64,000 nt of DNA, from assembly GCA_027924585.1 (NCBI GenBank), contig BSBM01000361.1:66562001-66626000 (forward strand), read 5' to 3'. Below are positions 44,841 to 56,568 of the stretch, piece after piece. A program made the position numbers and the translations under genes. The first letter of the stretch is position 1, and the number at the start of each line of letters is the position of its first letter. This DNA is from Larix kaempferi (lineage: Eukaryota; Streptophyta; Pinopsida; Pinales; Pinaceae). The notes below the pieces were generated by a model, which saw only the letters and a program-made list of their open reading frames with translations, made no database searches and was not told the DNA's origin.

Positions 44841-46499
44841 CAAGAATGCTCAAGCCCACTCGAATGACCTTCCGGTATCAAGGAAATAAAGCCTCAATTC
44901 ATAAATGAAATTTGCCTTCGACAGTGAGTATTCATCATTCACTCTTGATCAATTGATTCTACGAGTGTTTGACTTCAACTCCTTTGAAAAATTTCCTCTA
45001 TTTATGCTCCTTTCTTTTCATGGTTCATTACCCCAATGATTACTCTACAAAATGAGAAAGCTTTGTGTAACAAAGGATAAAGAGTGCAACTAGGGAGGTG
45101 TTTCGTGGTACCAGTACCAGCACACCTTCAGATGTGCCCCAAGGAGAGAGTGTCATTTTTTTATTAACCAGGAGGGGTGTTATCCATCATTTTCTGAGTG
45201 GAGGTTATGGCCAGATCCTTTGGTCCCTCTCCTGGGAGTACTATGGGTTAGTGGCATTGTTGACTGCCTCATGAAAGGGCTTGAAGCCTTGAGGTTGGTG
45301 TTTGGGGCTTCCAGAGGTGGGTCACTGGATCACATGACCCCCACCTTGTTCTATCATTTTGGTGGCTCTTCCATCAACACTAAGGCTCATGCCTCTCCTC
45401 CAGGCCACCATCCACACTCTCCTGGTCCTCCAATTTACCAGCGCCCTCTCTCCTTGGTTGTCTTTGATGATGACGTCATCCTTCTTCCAGGCCTACATTG
45501 CTTGATTTGGGGAGGGCGTTGAGGGATTTTCACTACCGTTGGGGTTAGATGGAGCATGGCGTCCGCCCCCCCTGCCTACTCCAACCTTCAGTTTGGAGTA
45601 TTTTGCTCATTTTCAATCATTTTAGTCACTTTTGGGTGAACTTTGGTGAAATGCCCCAAGTTACCCACAGATTTGATTATTTTATATTATTTTATGTTAT
45701 AATTTTAAGTTGACATGTTTTAATTTTAAATTGACATTTTAAAGCAGGTAGGCTTGGTTATTTTGTAAAAAGTGAGTGTGAGATCATATAAATACAATCT
45801 CCTCACTTCATTTTTACACAACTTATGGGATAAAATTCATTATGCTACTCTTTTACCCTAGAAGGGCCTTATGAAGTGATGTGTACCTCTTGGAGGGATG
45901 ATTCTTCTTGCTCTTGGATGAAGTTGGATGCTTTCTTTGTCTTGCTAATGCTTTGTGGATGCTAGAATGGTTGGAATAACCCATGCTCAAGTAAGTCTTT
46001 TACATTTTTAAGGTTTGCTTGATGAATGGTAGGTAGGTCAATTTTGCATCTTGAATGATTGAATGGTAGCCCTAGGGCTACATTATCTTTGAATAAGGCT
46101 TTTGCCTACTATTCTATCCGCATTGCATACTAAAAACGCTCCCAAGAGGAGGTTTTCACAAAGTTTGGCCTTGGAGCTCCAACTTTGCCCTAGTTTAGAC
46201 TCTTGAAACCAACCCTAGAGGTTGTTTCAAGAAGCCCTAACCTAGTAGCAAGGAGAATTACTTCCAAGAGGAAGGCTTGTCTTTGGGGTAGCATCCATTA
46301 AAACCCTAAGTTTGTCCATTTTCTCTACATCAAACCATAGTTTGAATTTTTGTAAATATTATTGTTAGGTTAAACTTGCATTTTCATGTGTAATTTTGCA
46401 TTTTCATGGTAGAAATAGGGTTAGAATTAGGTCTGCAATTTTATAACAAAAACCCTAAAAATAAAATAAAAAATAAAAAAATTCATTTTTTGGCCTCCT

Positions 46500-46820
46500 T
46501 AAAATCTCGCCCCTAAATTCTCGCGGCCACAAAATTTCGGCCCTAAATTTTCGCAGCCCTAAATTCTCGCAACCCCAAAATTTTGGCCCTAAATTCTCGA
46601 GGCCCTAAAACATCGCCCCTAAATTCTCGCAACCCCAAAATTTCGGCCCTAAATTATCGCGGCCCTAAAAACCCGCCACTAAATTCTCGCGGTCCTAAAT
46701 TCTCGCAACCACAAAATTTCGGCCCTAAATTCTTGCGACCCTAAAATCTCTCTCGTAAATTCTCGCGACCCTAAAATCTCTCTCGTAAATTCTCGCGACC
46801 CAAAAATTTCGGCCCAAGGG
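46500..46820 (+). repeat. Tandem array of CCCTAAATTCTCGCG-type units
   Basis: About eighteen units of 15-17 bp alternate CCCTAAATTCTCGCGG with CACAAAATTTCGGCC variants. A 28-bp higher-order unit (CGACCCTAAAATCTCTCTCG...) is repeated exactly near 46735-46800. Confidence 0.85.
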
Positions 46821-47984
46821 TCGATATTCAATCATTTCGTGAGGCTTATGCAACATTTGGGTCGAGTTGGAAAACACCTAGCTGAGCTGTCATGAATTCC
46901 TAGTTTTTCTCCTAGTGACCCCAAATCACAAAATCACTTCCGAAACTCTGAACTAAGTGTCTCCTACTGCAGATAGGACTGTAACAGAGTCTAGATACAT
47001 TCGATGAAGCACCAGGAGTCGTTGGGTTTCCACAGAAGTCCCGGGGACTGAAACTACGTGGTCTTAGGACCATCCCGGGCGTGACTTACCCAAAGAATGT
47101 GCCCACTGCTGAATGTATGGACTCCAAACCTCTGTGATATAAGTTTTCCAAACCACCTACAGCCACATATTGTAGAGCCTCTGTCCTACCTATCAAAATC
47201 CATTCCATCCATCCCCAATTTCCACACCCTTGCTCATTCACTAGTCAATTTTGACTAGCTCCCGATAAAATAGCCATACCTTCATCTCAGGAGATCCAAT
47301 TCACATTCTGTGAGTTGCTGCAGAAACTTGAGACTCTGTACAATCCATCCCAAGTGGTTTTACAGATAATTGACCTTCCTAGCTACCCCTTCCATCTGTT
47401 TGAAAATCGCTACCCTGTGTTGTCCTACACTCCCAATTCGATTCCAAGTCCCTCCAAACCTCTCCTGGACCCCTCCAACTCTGTAATTGTTATTCTGTAG
47501 TCTGCATACTCTATAAAAACATAGTCTAGAGCCACTCCAAGCATCTCCAAGCCATCCCAATCCTTCTGGAGTCAAGACACAAGCCTCCTAGTACTTATTA
47601 AAGAACCTTTGGAGTTAATGTGCCATTTTGGCATCCTAGAAGTGGACCATAAGCTTGCTGCAGATTTATCAGAGCTGTAGCAGCAGAACATCAGAGTTTT
47701 TGAGTTAGAGTGCCCGAATTCCGGTTGGGGTACATTACAGGATATGAAGAGCTATTACAACAACAAGTTCCATACTTAGCGAAGGAGACAACCTATAAGG
47801 CTATTTTCAAGAAGGAATTTATTCCATCTTTGATCCAACTCTAGATATAGAGAGGGTCCACTACTTGGCCCTAGTGCGTGAGGAAGAAGGAAAAGCCCGA
47901 ACACACTGGACCCAACTATGAGATTACCATGAACGAGGATAAGATAATTTTATTAATTTCCAACCAATGAAGAGAACAAGTAGA

Positions 47985-48375
47985 TGGCAAGGAAAACAAG
48001 AAGATCAAAAAATGACCAAAGGAAAATGATGGAAAAGAAACACAATTGCTCAAGGAGATAAAACCATGACTCCAAGAAGATAATTTGGGTCACTAGCAAG
48101 GCCAATCAAGCAAGAGTTGCAGGCTTCATAGGTTCAATCATGCAAAGGCTAATTATAGCACATATAGCATGGCATGTCAAGAATTACAACCAAGGGTGAA
48201 CTTGCATGCAATAAGACCAGGGTAAAGACCAAAAAAAGCCAAAGGAAAACAATGGACAAAAAGTGCAAACTACATAAGGAGAAGAGACCATAATCCTGGG
48301 AAAAAGTTCAAAGTGTTGGCAAGGTTTACTGGGTAGGAGTTAAAAACTTCAAAGGTTCAATCATGCAATAAAGTT
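47985..48375 (+). repeat. Diverged direct duplication of about 170-230 bp
   Basis: ACCAAAGGAAAATGATGG ... CAAGGAGATAAAACCATGA ... CTTCATAGGTTCAATCATGCAA recurs as GCCAAAGGAAAACAATGG ... AAGGAGAAGAGACCATAA ... CTTCAAAGGTTCAATCATGCAA. Confidence 0.5.
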
Positions 48376-49677
48376 TGAGTATGGCACCTAGAAAACAACG
48401 AAAGGACACTAGAGAATGGACTAAAATCATTGATATGAAGATTAAACTGAAAGGATAAGGCATGACCATGATATGAAGTGAAGACATCTCGAGTTCCCTT
48501 GGTGCACAAAGTGTGTGCCTAGGAAGAGACTACTCAGAATTAATGGAAGGACAACGTTACCCCTTGACATGTATGGGGTGACTTGATCAGTATTTCTTAT
48601 GTGATCTTCCATCACATCCACTAGTTCCACAGATGAGATCTATGGTTTTCCCATGGACACTTGGAAAAGACACATTCAGCTTGCTCAATCCACAATGATA
48701 TGTTCCAAAGATTAATGGGGACATTCAGTATAGACAAGTGTTACGACATATGCTCTCTACTTGACTTATGGTAAATGCTTTCTTATGTGTGGAAATGACA
48801 ATAGGGGGGTCTATGGTGTTACTCTATAATGGCTCATGTATCATAGATTGTTTATTCATAGCTAAGGAAGCATCATGGTGTGGTTATAATTCTTCATTAA
48901 ATTAAGTGTATGACCTTGCGAATAAGGTGTGTCCCTAGGAATTTAAGAAAGTGTAACACTCATTTCATGTCATTCATAACATTTCACCTAGCCATCTTTC
49001 ATCCCCCATATCATTTCACTAGCCATTTCACCCATTTCCATCATATCCCTCATTCACAATTAACATAATATAGGTCATTTTCTAAGGTCTTTATATACTA
49101 TTCCTATGTATGGTGCTTAAGTCAAAGTTAAAAGTGCCAAAGTACTCTAAGGGAAATGGAGCTAAATGATAAATATGAGTTATGCCCCCTTGCAAAAGCC
49201 ACAATCCCTATGTCCCAAATTACCAAATCCAAATACAAAGAAAGGGACTTGCTAAAAAATAAAAAATAAACAAAAATACAAAAATAAAAATATCATAAAT
49301 AATAGTGCAAGGAAAGGGTAACTCAAGAAGAAAATTATTCCTTTCCAAGTCACACAAATGGAAGAAAAGTCATCAACCCCTAGCTCTTGAAAGCTAAGGG
49401 GTTGACCTATTACTAAAACACATTCCTATGATAGTTAATATGCAAACACCTCTCACTAACATCAAATTTATTTCATTACCTTCACCTTGCTTAGAAGCTT
49501 AGGAAATGCACTTAGTCTTAAGGGTGTAACATGAAAATTTGGATCAATTATAGTTGCACCATTGTAATTCCAAGGTTATTGGGATAATTAATCAAAAGTG
49601 AGTGAGTTAATTAGAAAAGTGCACTTGAAAACCTTTTATGTTAATGTTTGCATACTAGATAGTATTTTCCTAAATCA

Positions 49678-49685
49678 TATATTAT
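49678..49685 (+). repeat. TSD TATATTAT, left
   Basis: Identical to 50935-50942. Confidence 0.8.
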
Positions 49686-50934
49686 CTAAGTAGCATGGGT
49701 ACCCATACCCAGGGGTAGGGTACGGGTACCCATACCGGATACCCGTACCCACGTATCGGATACCCGGTACCCACATACCCCGCCGCACCTTGTCGTACCC
49801 GAAACTTGGTCAAAGTACCCGAGACGTTTCTGCCGCACCCTGTCGTACCCGAAACTTGGTCAAAGTACCCGAGACGTTTCTCACGGATTCAGGGGATGTT
49901 GACTATAGAGGGGATGGGGTACCCCTATTTTGGGGATGCCTAGGACGCCCAAGGACCAGTTTTGTATAGGGTGGCCCTGTTTTGGGGACACCTAGGGACT
50001 AGTTTGGTACGAACCCAACCTGTTGTGTACAAGTGACATTAAAGTCAATAATATTAAATAGTAATATTAAATCCTTAAAGTAAAAGTGACATTCCCTTAA
50101 TTTTTTAATTGCCATTAATTTTTTCAGGATGTTTGAGAGTGGATCCAACCTCATTGGACTTCATATGTAAAAAATATAATTTTAGATCCCATTCAAAATC
50201 CAACAAACTTAACAGTTTTTAGGATTTCAAGATTGCAATGTTTCCATTGGACTCTATCACGCATGAGGGTATGGGATTGGCATTTAACCTCTCTATGTAC
50301 CTTGATGTTGGTGGTGCTTATTGTTGAACTCCTTTGTCATTACCTTAACAAAAATGTACCCTTCACTCAAGGAAAATCACTTATTAAGCATGAGAAGCTT
50401 TTTCTACCTTATTTTAACACTTGGATTAGGAAGTTTCATCAAAACTGTAGGCTGCTGACTAATGTCCTTGGAGGACCAACATCAAGATTAAAGGTAGAGG
50501 CAAGGGCTAGAGAGAGGAGGCGCAGGGTATTATTGATGAATAGGATCCCAATATAGGCAAGGATCATGATATGTAATTATTTGGTGTAGCATTAAGTTTT
50601 TTGGAATCTATAGGCCATTTAGCCTCTTTGTTTATGTATTTTGGGTCAGATATGGATTGCACTTAATGTTTTTTTAGTTGTATCCACCCTTTCTATATAC
50701 ATGAGAAACTTTGCATATTTGTGTATAATGGTTTGGATTCATATGGATGCACATAAATATATATGTAGAGTGAAAATTATTTAAATTTCATATGTATTAT
50801 AATTTATAAATTTATAATTATAAATATATATATATATATATATAGTACCCCTGACGTACCCAAGTCCCCTGTTTCAAAAAGTGGTGTCCCCGTCCCTGCA
50901 CCCATCCCCATACCCAAGTTTCCTAGCAACTTAG
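49686..50934 (+). mobile_element. Non-autonomous hAT-like element, GGGTACCC type
   Basis: The left end is CTAAGTAGCATGGGTACCC; the right end read inward is CTAAGTTGCTAGGAAACTTGGG. TATATTAT flanks both sides. The ends are packed with GGGTACC/GTACCC motifs. No transposase is present; a 107-codon frame at 50233-50556 resembles nothing I know. It shares the CTAAGT terminus with the element at 27296 but has a different subterminal motif. Confidence 0.83.
49782..49881 (+). repeat. 50-bp tandem duplication in the hAT left end
   Basis: Two 50-bp units starting GCCGCACC(T/C)TGTCGTACCCG, with one difference, sit side by side. Confidence 0.9.
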
Positions 50935-50942
50935 TATATTAT
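50935..50942 (+). repeat. TSD TATATTAT, right
   Basis: Identical to 49678-49685. Confidence 0.8.
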
Positions 50943-51299
50943 ATTGTCTAATATTTGGTTGATTCTCGATAGATGACTTGAAGTCCCCTCCTAGACGATG
51001 CGCCCCCTTCTTCATGGACACATTGGAGCCTTTGGAGGCATTCTCCTTCATCTTCTTGACATTTGTGAGAGGGCCAACCCTCCTTGATGATTTGGAAGAG
51101 ATTTTATAATCCTTTGGGAGTTTGTTGCACACTTGGATCATGCATTCTTCACTCTTGAAGGATGTGGCACACATATCAAGGAGCTTGATTGCACATCAAG
51201 GACTCAATCTTGCTACATGTGCCACCTTATCTTGGAGCATTCGTCACTTTGACTTGACTTAGTCGGATGCTCCTCTCTTTTGTCCAAGGTTGTTAGGAG

Positions 51300-51390
51300 T
51301 GGGGAGCAGGAGCGAGAAGCAGGAGCGGAAAGGAGGGAAGGGAGCGGGAGTGAAAAGCAAAAAAATTCGTTTTGGGAGCATTTTTTTATA
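51300..51390 (+). repeat. GGGAGCG-type subterminal motifs, 3' end of hAT copy 2
   Basis: GGGGAGCAGGAGCGAGAAGCAGGAGCGG and GGGAGCGGGAG follow the terminus, matching the CGCTCCC array at the right end of the first hAT. Confidence 0.65.
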
Positions 51391-51794
51391 TAATACATAT
51401 TTTAATATATTTTGATGCATATATATTCAAAAAACATGCAAAATGTCAAATTAGCTATAGAGAACATGAAAACATAGATCTAACCATTTGGTACACATAT
51501 AACATCAATCAACTAGTATCTATAACTCATAACATTGTCATCAAATGACAATTCATCAACAACATCAACCTTCAAGTTTCAACATATAATATTTGCCATC
51601 AACAAACTCTAATAGATAACATCAACCGTGAAATGAAACAGAGCATCATATTCATTACCAAAGAGTTGTAAGATGCAATCAACAATTTAAACCCCAAAGG
51701 TAGCTTCAAAATTTAGAGTTCGAAGTTAAAACTTAAACTCGTATAATGTTTACAAAATAGGCCGTAATAAATATTAAATACAAAGTACTATCTA

Positions 51795-54227
51795 CTAAGC
51801 TTTCCTCTTGCCACGAGGAACTTCCATTTTCTTTTCTCATGATCTAGGAACGAGAGTAGGAGCAACTGGAAGTGTTCATGGAACATGAGAAGTAGTCGCA
51901 TGGCCCCAATGGATTGTTGGACATTGTGAAGATAAAGGAAAAGCTCCTACATCTAGAAACCTGTTGGTGGTTAAGAGTGGCATCTCTATTGTATAAATTT
52001 GACCACCATCATGATCACCCAATAGTTCAGCCTCCAAGCGCTCTAATGCTATAGATCCATCCTCAAAATTAGCCTCCTCTAGATTATTGTCCCAAGGCAA
52101 ATATGTTCTATCATTCTTGGCCACATCACAATAATGCGATAACAACATCAAGTTGTAGTGCGCATAAACCAAGCTTTATGGCTGATCTACATTCAAGTTG
52201 TTTCTCTTCAAGTTGTGAATGAAGTTGTAGGTCCTCCAACGCCTCTCTGCAAAAGAAGTGTTAACAACATGTGAAAGCACCCTCCCCACCAATTTATGCA
52301 AATATGTGGTAGAGGAGCCATACATGTTCCACCATTCGATAGGACTCAACCTATCTCGATCTTTGGTTGCATGTAGGTTACCAAAGACTCTTTGTTCACT
52401 GATGTATTTGCTCAATTCCCTTTATACCGAACCACATTCCTCATCATGGAACAACTTGTCTATTGCAAGTATATACCCATTCAAAACCTCTAGATTTGTG
52501 TGTGGTTTTCTCCTACTCCTAACTCCACCCCCAGGTGTTGGTTGGGACAACCAAGATGGAGAATAATATTTTGGTGTAAGGACATATGTTAGAGCATGGA
52601 GTGGAACATTCAAATTATCCCACCTTTTGACTACATGTTTATGAATATGATCATACAAGATTGCATCTCTCTACTCAACAATGTCTTTGATTTGGAGAAG
52701 CATGCTATCCATCTGCTCATACAAATCCCCAGTCATCGATTGATCTATACATGCAAACTGAATCATACTATAAATGGTCTTAATGAGCTACAAAACATAC
52801 CTAACTTGTGCCCAAAACTTACCATCAAGGACAGTGTCCTCTACCTCTTGAAAGTCATGTCTATCAGATTTCCTTGCAGCTCTATCTTTCAAACCTTGCC
52901 ACGAATGACTTAAGACCATACTAGCCAATGCTTTGCTTACCTTTAAAAGTCATCTAAAGGTGAGGTAGTAGCTAGCAAATCTAGTTTTTGCAATCTTCAG
53001 TAGCTCTAACCTAGAGTGATTGCAAAAAATGTGGTGGGCCATGCTATGATTGATAATAAATTTTATCATTTTCTACCCTCCCTTGTACAAGGCACCAATC
53101 CATCTATAATTAGGGTCCTTCATCTTAACCATATCATGCATCAAAAGGTTCAATGTGTGAACCAAAACCCTGACCAAAATATGTTAGGGTGCATATCCTC
53201 AATGATTGCTCATGTTGCCTTACAATTAGCAGCATTATCGGTGATGACTTTAATGACATTGTATGGCCCAATCTCTTGAATGGTTTTAGGTAAAGGTTCT
53301 ACAATATTAATACCAGTCTTGCAGCGATCTGAGTAGTCATGGGATGAAAGGAAGACTGCACCACTAGCAGACACACCAAGAATATTTATCAATGGCATGC
53401 CTTTAACATTTGTCTAACCCATCGAATACAATGTGAAGGGATACCCCATATTCATTACAATCATTTTTAAATTCCCTAGAGCGTTATGGATTTTGGCTCT
53501 TTCCCTGTCAAGTCCCATGGTTCTACCTTTGTCATACTTGGGGCTCCTGTATCCTTTAGGGGCACCATTAATGACTTGTACCATTTCATGCCAATAGGGT
53601 GAGTGAAGAACGTTGAATGGTAGACCACGTGCATAGAGAAACCTAAAATGTTTTGCATCCACATCATCCCTACAACCTTGGCCAAGGAAATTTGATATTG
53701 TTCTATACATAGGTGAGAATCCACTAACATGGGGGGATGGGGATCGACCACCATACATGCTATGTTATCTTGAGGTCTCAGATTCAACCCTTGATTTTTT
53801 GGATTTGTTTTGAGTAATCTCTTCTTCCTTCTTGTATTTGTTTCTCTCTTTCACTGGCACTGGATCATAAGTTTTGACTCCTATAGTCTTAACTTCATCC
53901 CATGGCATAATCCCGGATAGATGCTTTCTCACATGGGTATATGAACCAGTGTAAATTTTAATACAATGGGGGCATATAAACTTTGTGCTTCCACCCTCTT
54001 TCCCTCGCCCAAGTCTTGTCACATACTTGCACAAGGGTGTTGAAGTTTCATTTTGTCCATACTCCATAATCATTGTTAGCTTCATTATCATCCCCTTCCA
54101 TTTCTTCCTCCTCTCCACAGTATGTGCCACTATTTACTTCTTCCTCCTCACCATTGGTGTTTCAGCGTCCCAATACCACCATCATAATTAGAAATGGAAC
54201 CAAAAGGAAAAACCACATAGCCATCAT
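51795..54227 (-). pseudogene. hAT transposase, second copy, broken
   Basis: The likely start (minus) is ATG 54227 (MMAMWFFLLV..), after an intron ending TTCTATTGCAG. The finger CPHCIKIYTGSYTHVRKHL lies near 53970. The DUF659 core has FRFLYARGLPFNVLHSPYW, LINILGVSASGAVFLSSHDY and YNVIKVITDNAANCK. The C-terminal part has SKYISEQRVF, WWNMYGSS, RRWRTYNFIHNLKRNNL and SLVYAHYNLMLLSHY, ending near 51795. At least six stops or frameshifts separate these. It is close enough to the first copy to reveal that copy's frameshift: GGGCCATAC here against GGGCGCATAC at 3950. Confidence 0.88.
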
Positions 54228-54651
54228 GCTTCTTGACTCAAGATGAGAAATACTTGTTGCCTGCAATAGAATGATGGAGAAAGAGAAATGGGAAAGAGTA
54301 GATGAGAACATTCCAAATTCAGCATAATGGATTTTTTTTACACAAATTAAGAGTGGGCTTTAGAGCCTACCTCTTTAACTCTCCAATTGTGGTTGAATGT
54401 AACTATGGCAGCCTTCAATCTCCCTTCCAGGCTCTCACAAATTTGCTCATTAACAATCAGCAAACAACTGACTCAAAACCCTAGCAGAGAGGAATGAAAT
54501 GAATGAAATGAGAAATAGAATGAGAGCAAATGGAGTGAGTGAGTTCTTTAATCCACTAAAGGAACCCTAGCCATGCCTAAACCAATGATTGGAACCTTGT
54601 CTTGGTTCCCACAAGCAAGAGAAAAAACAAAGTGCCTCTAATCCGCAAGAG

Positions 54652-54656
54652 CTAAG
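54652..54656 (+). repeat. TSD CTAAG, left of copia element 2
   Basis: Matches CTAAG at 60605-60609. Confidence 0.88.
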
Positions 54657-55248
54657 TGCTATTGTAAATGTAACTTCGGAAGATATTCATTTGTATTTTA
54701 TTATTATATTATTATTGTACTTTTATTGTACCTCCGCCAGAGATGTTTTTCCTCCGTTCGGGGATGTCATTATTGTATTTGGTCATACTAGAATATCGAG
54801 GTAAAACCTCCATTGTAAGTCGGGGCAATAGTTCCCCAAAGGTCAAATGTAAATTGTATTTTTGAGTCTCCCTAAGAGAGGTCGGCCCAGTTAGGTAAGT
54901 GAGGTCAGCCCCATTGAGGAATTAGGTCACCCACACATAATGTATAAATAGAGAGTGTCACTCTCTCATTTGGCACCACACTCACTCAAGCAAGTTCGCA
55001 CCAAGTGAGAGAGAAGACAAGTTCGTTGGAGGAGAAAGAGAGAGAGTTGCAGAAGACATCTTGTATTTTGGGTTTTCCATCTTGATTGATATTGTACTAG
55101 TGACAAATCTATTTCTGAGGAAGTTGCGGGGTTTTCTCCTTTATGGTTTCCCCGAAGAAAATTCTTTGTGTCTTCTGTGTTTTGTTGTGCTTGTCTGTCT
55201 TTTAGTTTAAAGATCTAACTAAATTGAATTAAAGTGCAAACTCTAACA
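54657..55248 (+). repeat. 5' LTR of copia element 2
   Basis: It runs TGCTATTGTAAATG to AACTCTAACA. TATAAATAGAGAGTG near 54943 is a good TATA region; GGGTTTTCCATCTTG and GGTTTCCCCGAAG mark R/U5. Confidence 0.93.
54940..54950 (+). promoter_or_regulatory. TATA box of the 5' LTR
   Basis: TGTATAAATAG, repeated in the 3' LTR at about 60300 (AGTATAAATAG). Confidence 0.6.
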
Positions 55249-55262
55249 TGGTATCAGAGCCA
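55249..55262 (+). other. Primer-binding site, tRNA-iMet type
   Basis: TGGTATCAGAGCCA follows the LTR end directly. Confidence 0.92.
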
Positions 55263-55683
55263 ATCTGAAAAGAAGCATTGTGCAGCAGCGGGAAACTAGA
55301 GCTTCCTAGTTCAAGGTCTTCTCTCCACAGATCATCAGAAAAAGAGGGCTAGGATAACTCGCCCTAGGAGGGCACATCTTTTGGAAGAAGCATCATTCAA
55401 TTTGAAAAATTTTCATTTTTGACCTAGTCACTGGTGCCGGGAGAAAACTAGGGCATCAAACTTTTGGGGTTTTCCTCCATCAATCCAGACAAAGGAGTAC
55501 ACTGGACAACTCGCCTTGAGGAGACACATCTTCCTGTCCAATCAGAAGTTCAAAATTCCAAGTTTGGAAAATTATGGCTTCTCTGACAAACCCTAGGTTA
55601 GCCCAGCTCCAGAACCAGGTTGGGCATCTCAAATTGGTAAGAACTAATTCCTTGCTATTTCCATTTGAGGTTCTCATTTCAAA

Positions 55684-56568
55684 ATGACAAATCACACCAA
55701 GCTTAAGGATAAGCTTGAAGGAGCTGACAACTTCAGAGCATGGAAGTATAGAATCTCTCTTGTCTTAGAAGAAAATGATTTGGACAAGTATGTCAATGCG
55801 GAGGTTCCAGAACCAGAGGGAGAAGAGGCAAAGGCAATCCACAAGAAGAACTTGGTCAAGGCCAAGAGGATTATTGCAAACTCCATCAAAGATCATCTCA
55901 TCCCTCATGTGTCATCCCTGAAGCCTCCCAAGGAGATGTTCGATGCTTTGATGAAGATATTTGAAGGGAAGAACATCAATTGGAAGATGACTCTAAGGAA
56001 CCAACTCAAGAATGTAAAGATCCAACACTCAGAGACTATGCAATCTTACTTCACAAGGGTCTCTCAAATCAAGGAGCAACTTGAAGCAATTGAAGACAAA
56101 GTAGAAGAAGGAGAAATTGTAATGACCACCTTGAATGGTCTCCCAAGATCATGGGACTCATTCATTCAAGGAATATGTGCTAGGAAGAAGCTAATCACCT
56201 TCAGCGGACTATGGGAAGAATGCACCCAAGAAGAAGCTCGACTAGTAGCAAGAGAAGAGAAGATGGGAGCTAATGATGATCAAGCTCTAACTGCTCACAC
56301 AAAGAGAAATCATAACAAGAGGGAGGACCATCATCACAAAAGATCCAGAAGGCCCAATAGGAATCATGGACCTAGAAGAGATCTCTCTAGTATCAGATGT
56401 TTCACTTGTGATGATAAAGGACACTATTCGAGAAATTATCCCAGGAACCAAGAATCCTCCAAGAAATTCAACAGGAAGAGGCATCATGCACATACTGCAG
56501 AAGATGATGAACCCGCAAGCAAAAGAACAAAAGAAGATTCTTCAAGTGATGAAGAATATGTATTGTAA
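55684..56568 (+). CDS. Copia Gag (UBN2-type capsid with altered zinc knuckle)
   Basis: 294 intact codons. KLEGADNFRAWKYRISLVLE opens the capsid-like domain; AIKDHL-type (NSIKDHLIPHVSS), WKMTLRNQLKNVK, YFTRVSQIKEQL and TTLNGLPRSWDSFIQ follow in the usual copia order. The zinc knuckle near residue 240 is CFTCDDKGHYSRNY, with Tyr in place of the last Cys. The acidic C-terminus SSDEEYVL then stops instead of running into protease. Gag packages element RNA in cytoplasmic particles. The open frame contrasts with the damaged pol. Confidence 0.85.
   Translation: MTNHTKLKDKLEGADNFRAWKYRISLVLEENDLDKYVNAEVPEPEGEEAKAIHKKNLVKAKRIIANSIKDHLIPHVSSLKPPKEMFDALMKIFEGKNINWKMTLRNQLKNVKIQHSETMQSYFTRVSQIKEQLEAIEDKVEEGEIVMTTLNGLPRSWDSFIQGICARKKLITFSGLWEECTQEEARLVAREEKMGANDDQALTAHTKRNHNKREDHHHKRSRRPNRNHGPRRDLSSIRCFTCDDKGHYSRNYPRNQESSKKFNRKRHHAHTAEDDEPASKRTKEDSSSDEEYVL

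Larger units (their letters stand above)
44841..49677. other. Decayed repetitive DNA without recognised genes
   Basis: A likely old LTR lies at about 45080-46900 (TATAAATACAATCTCC near 45790). 46500-46820 is a tandem array (listed). 47700-47930 can be read as ELLQQQVPYLAKETTYKAIF, possibly gag-like, but not confirmed. Otherwise I see no gene. Confidence 0.4.

Noticed and set aside
46500-46820. Interstitial telomere repeat
   Set aside because: CCCTAAA is not in uninterrupted tandem; each unit has a different 8-10 bp insert, so it is a separate tandem repeat.
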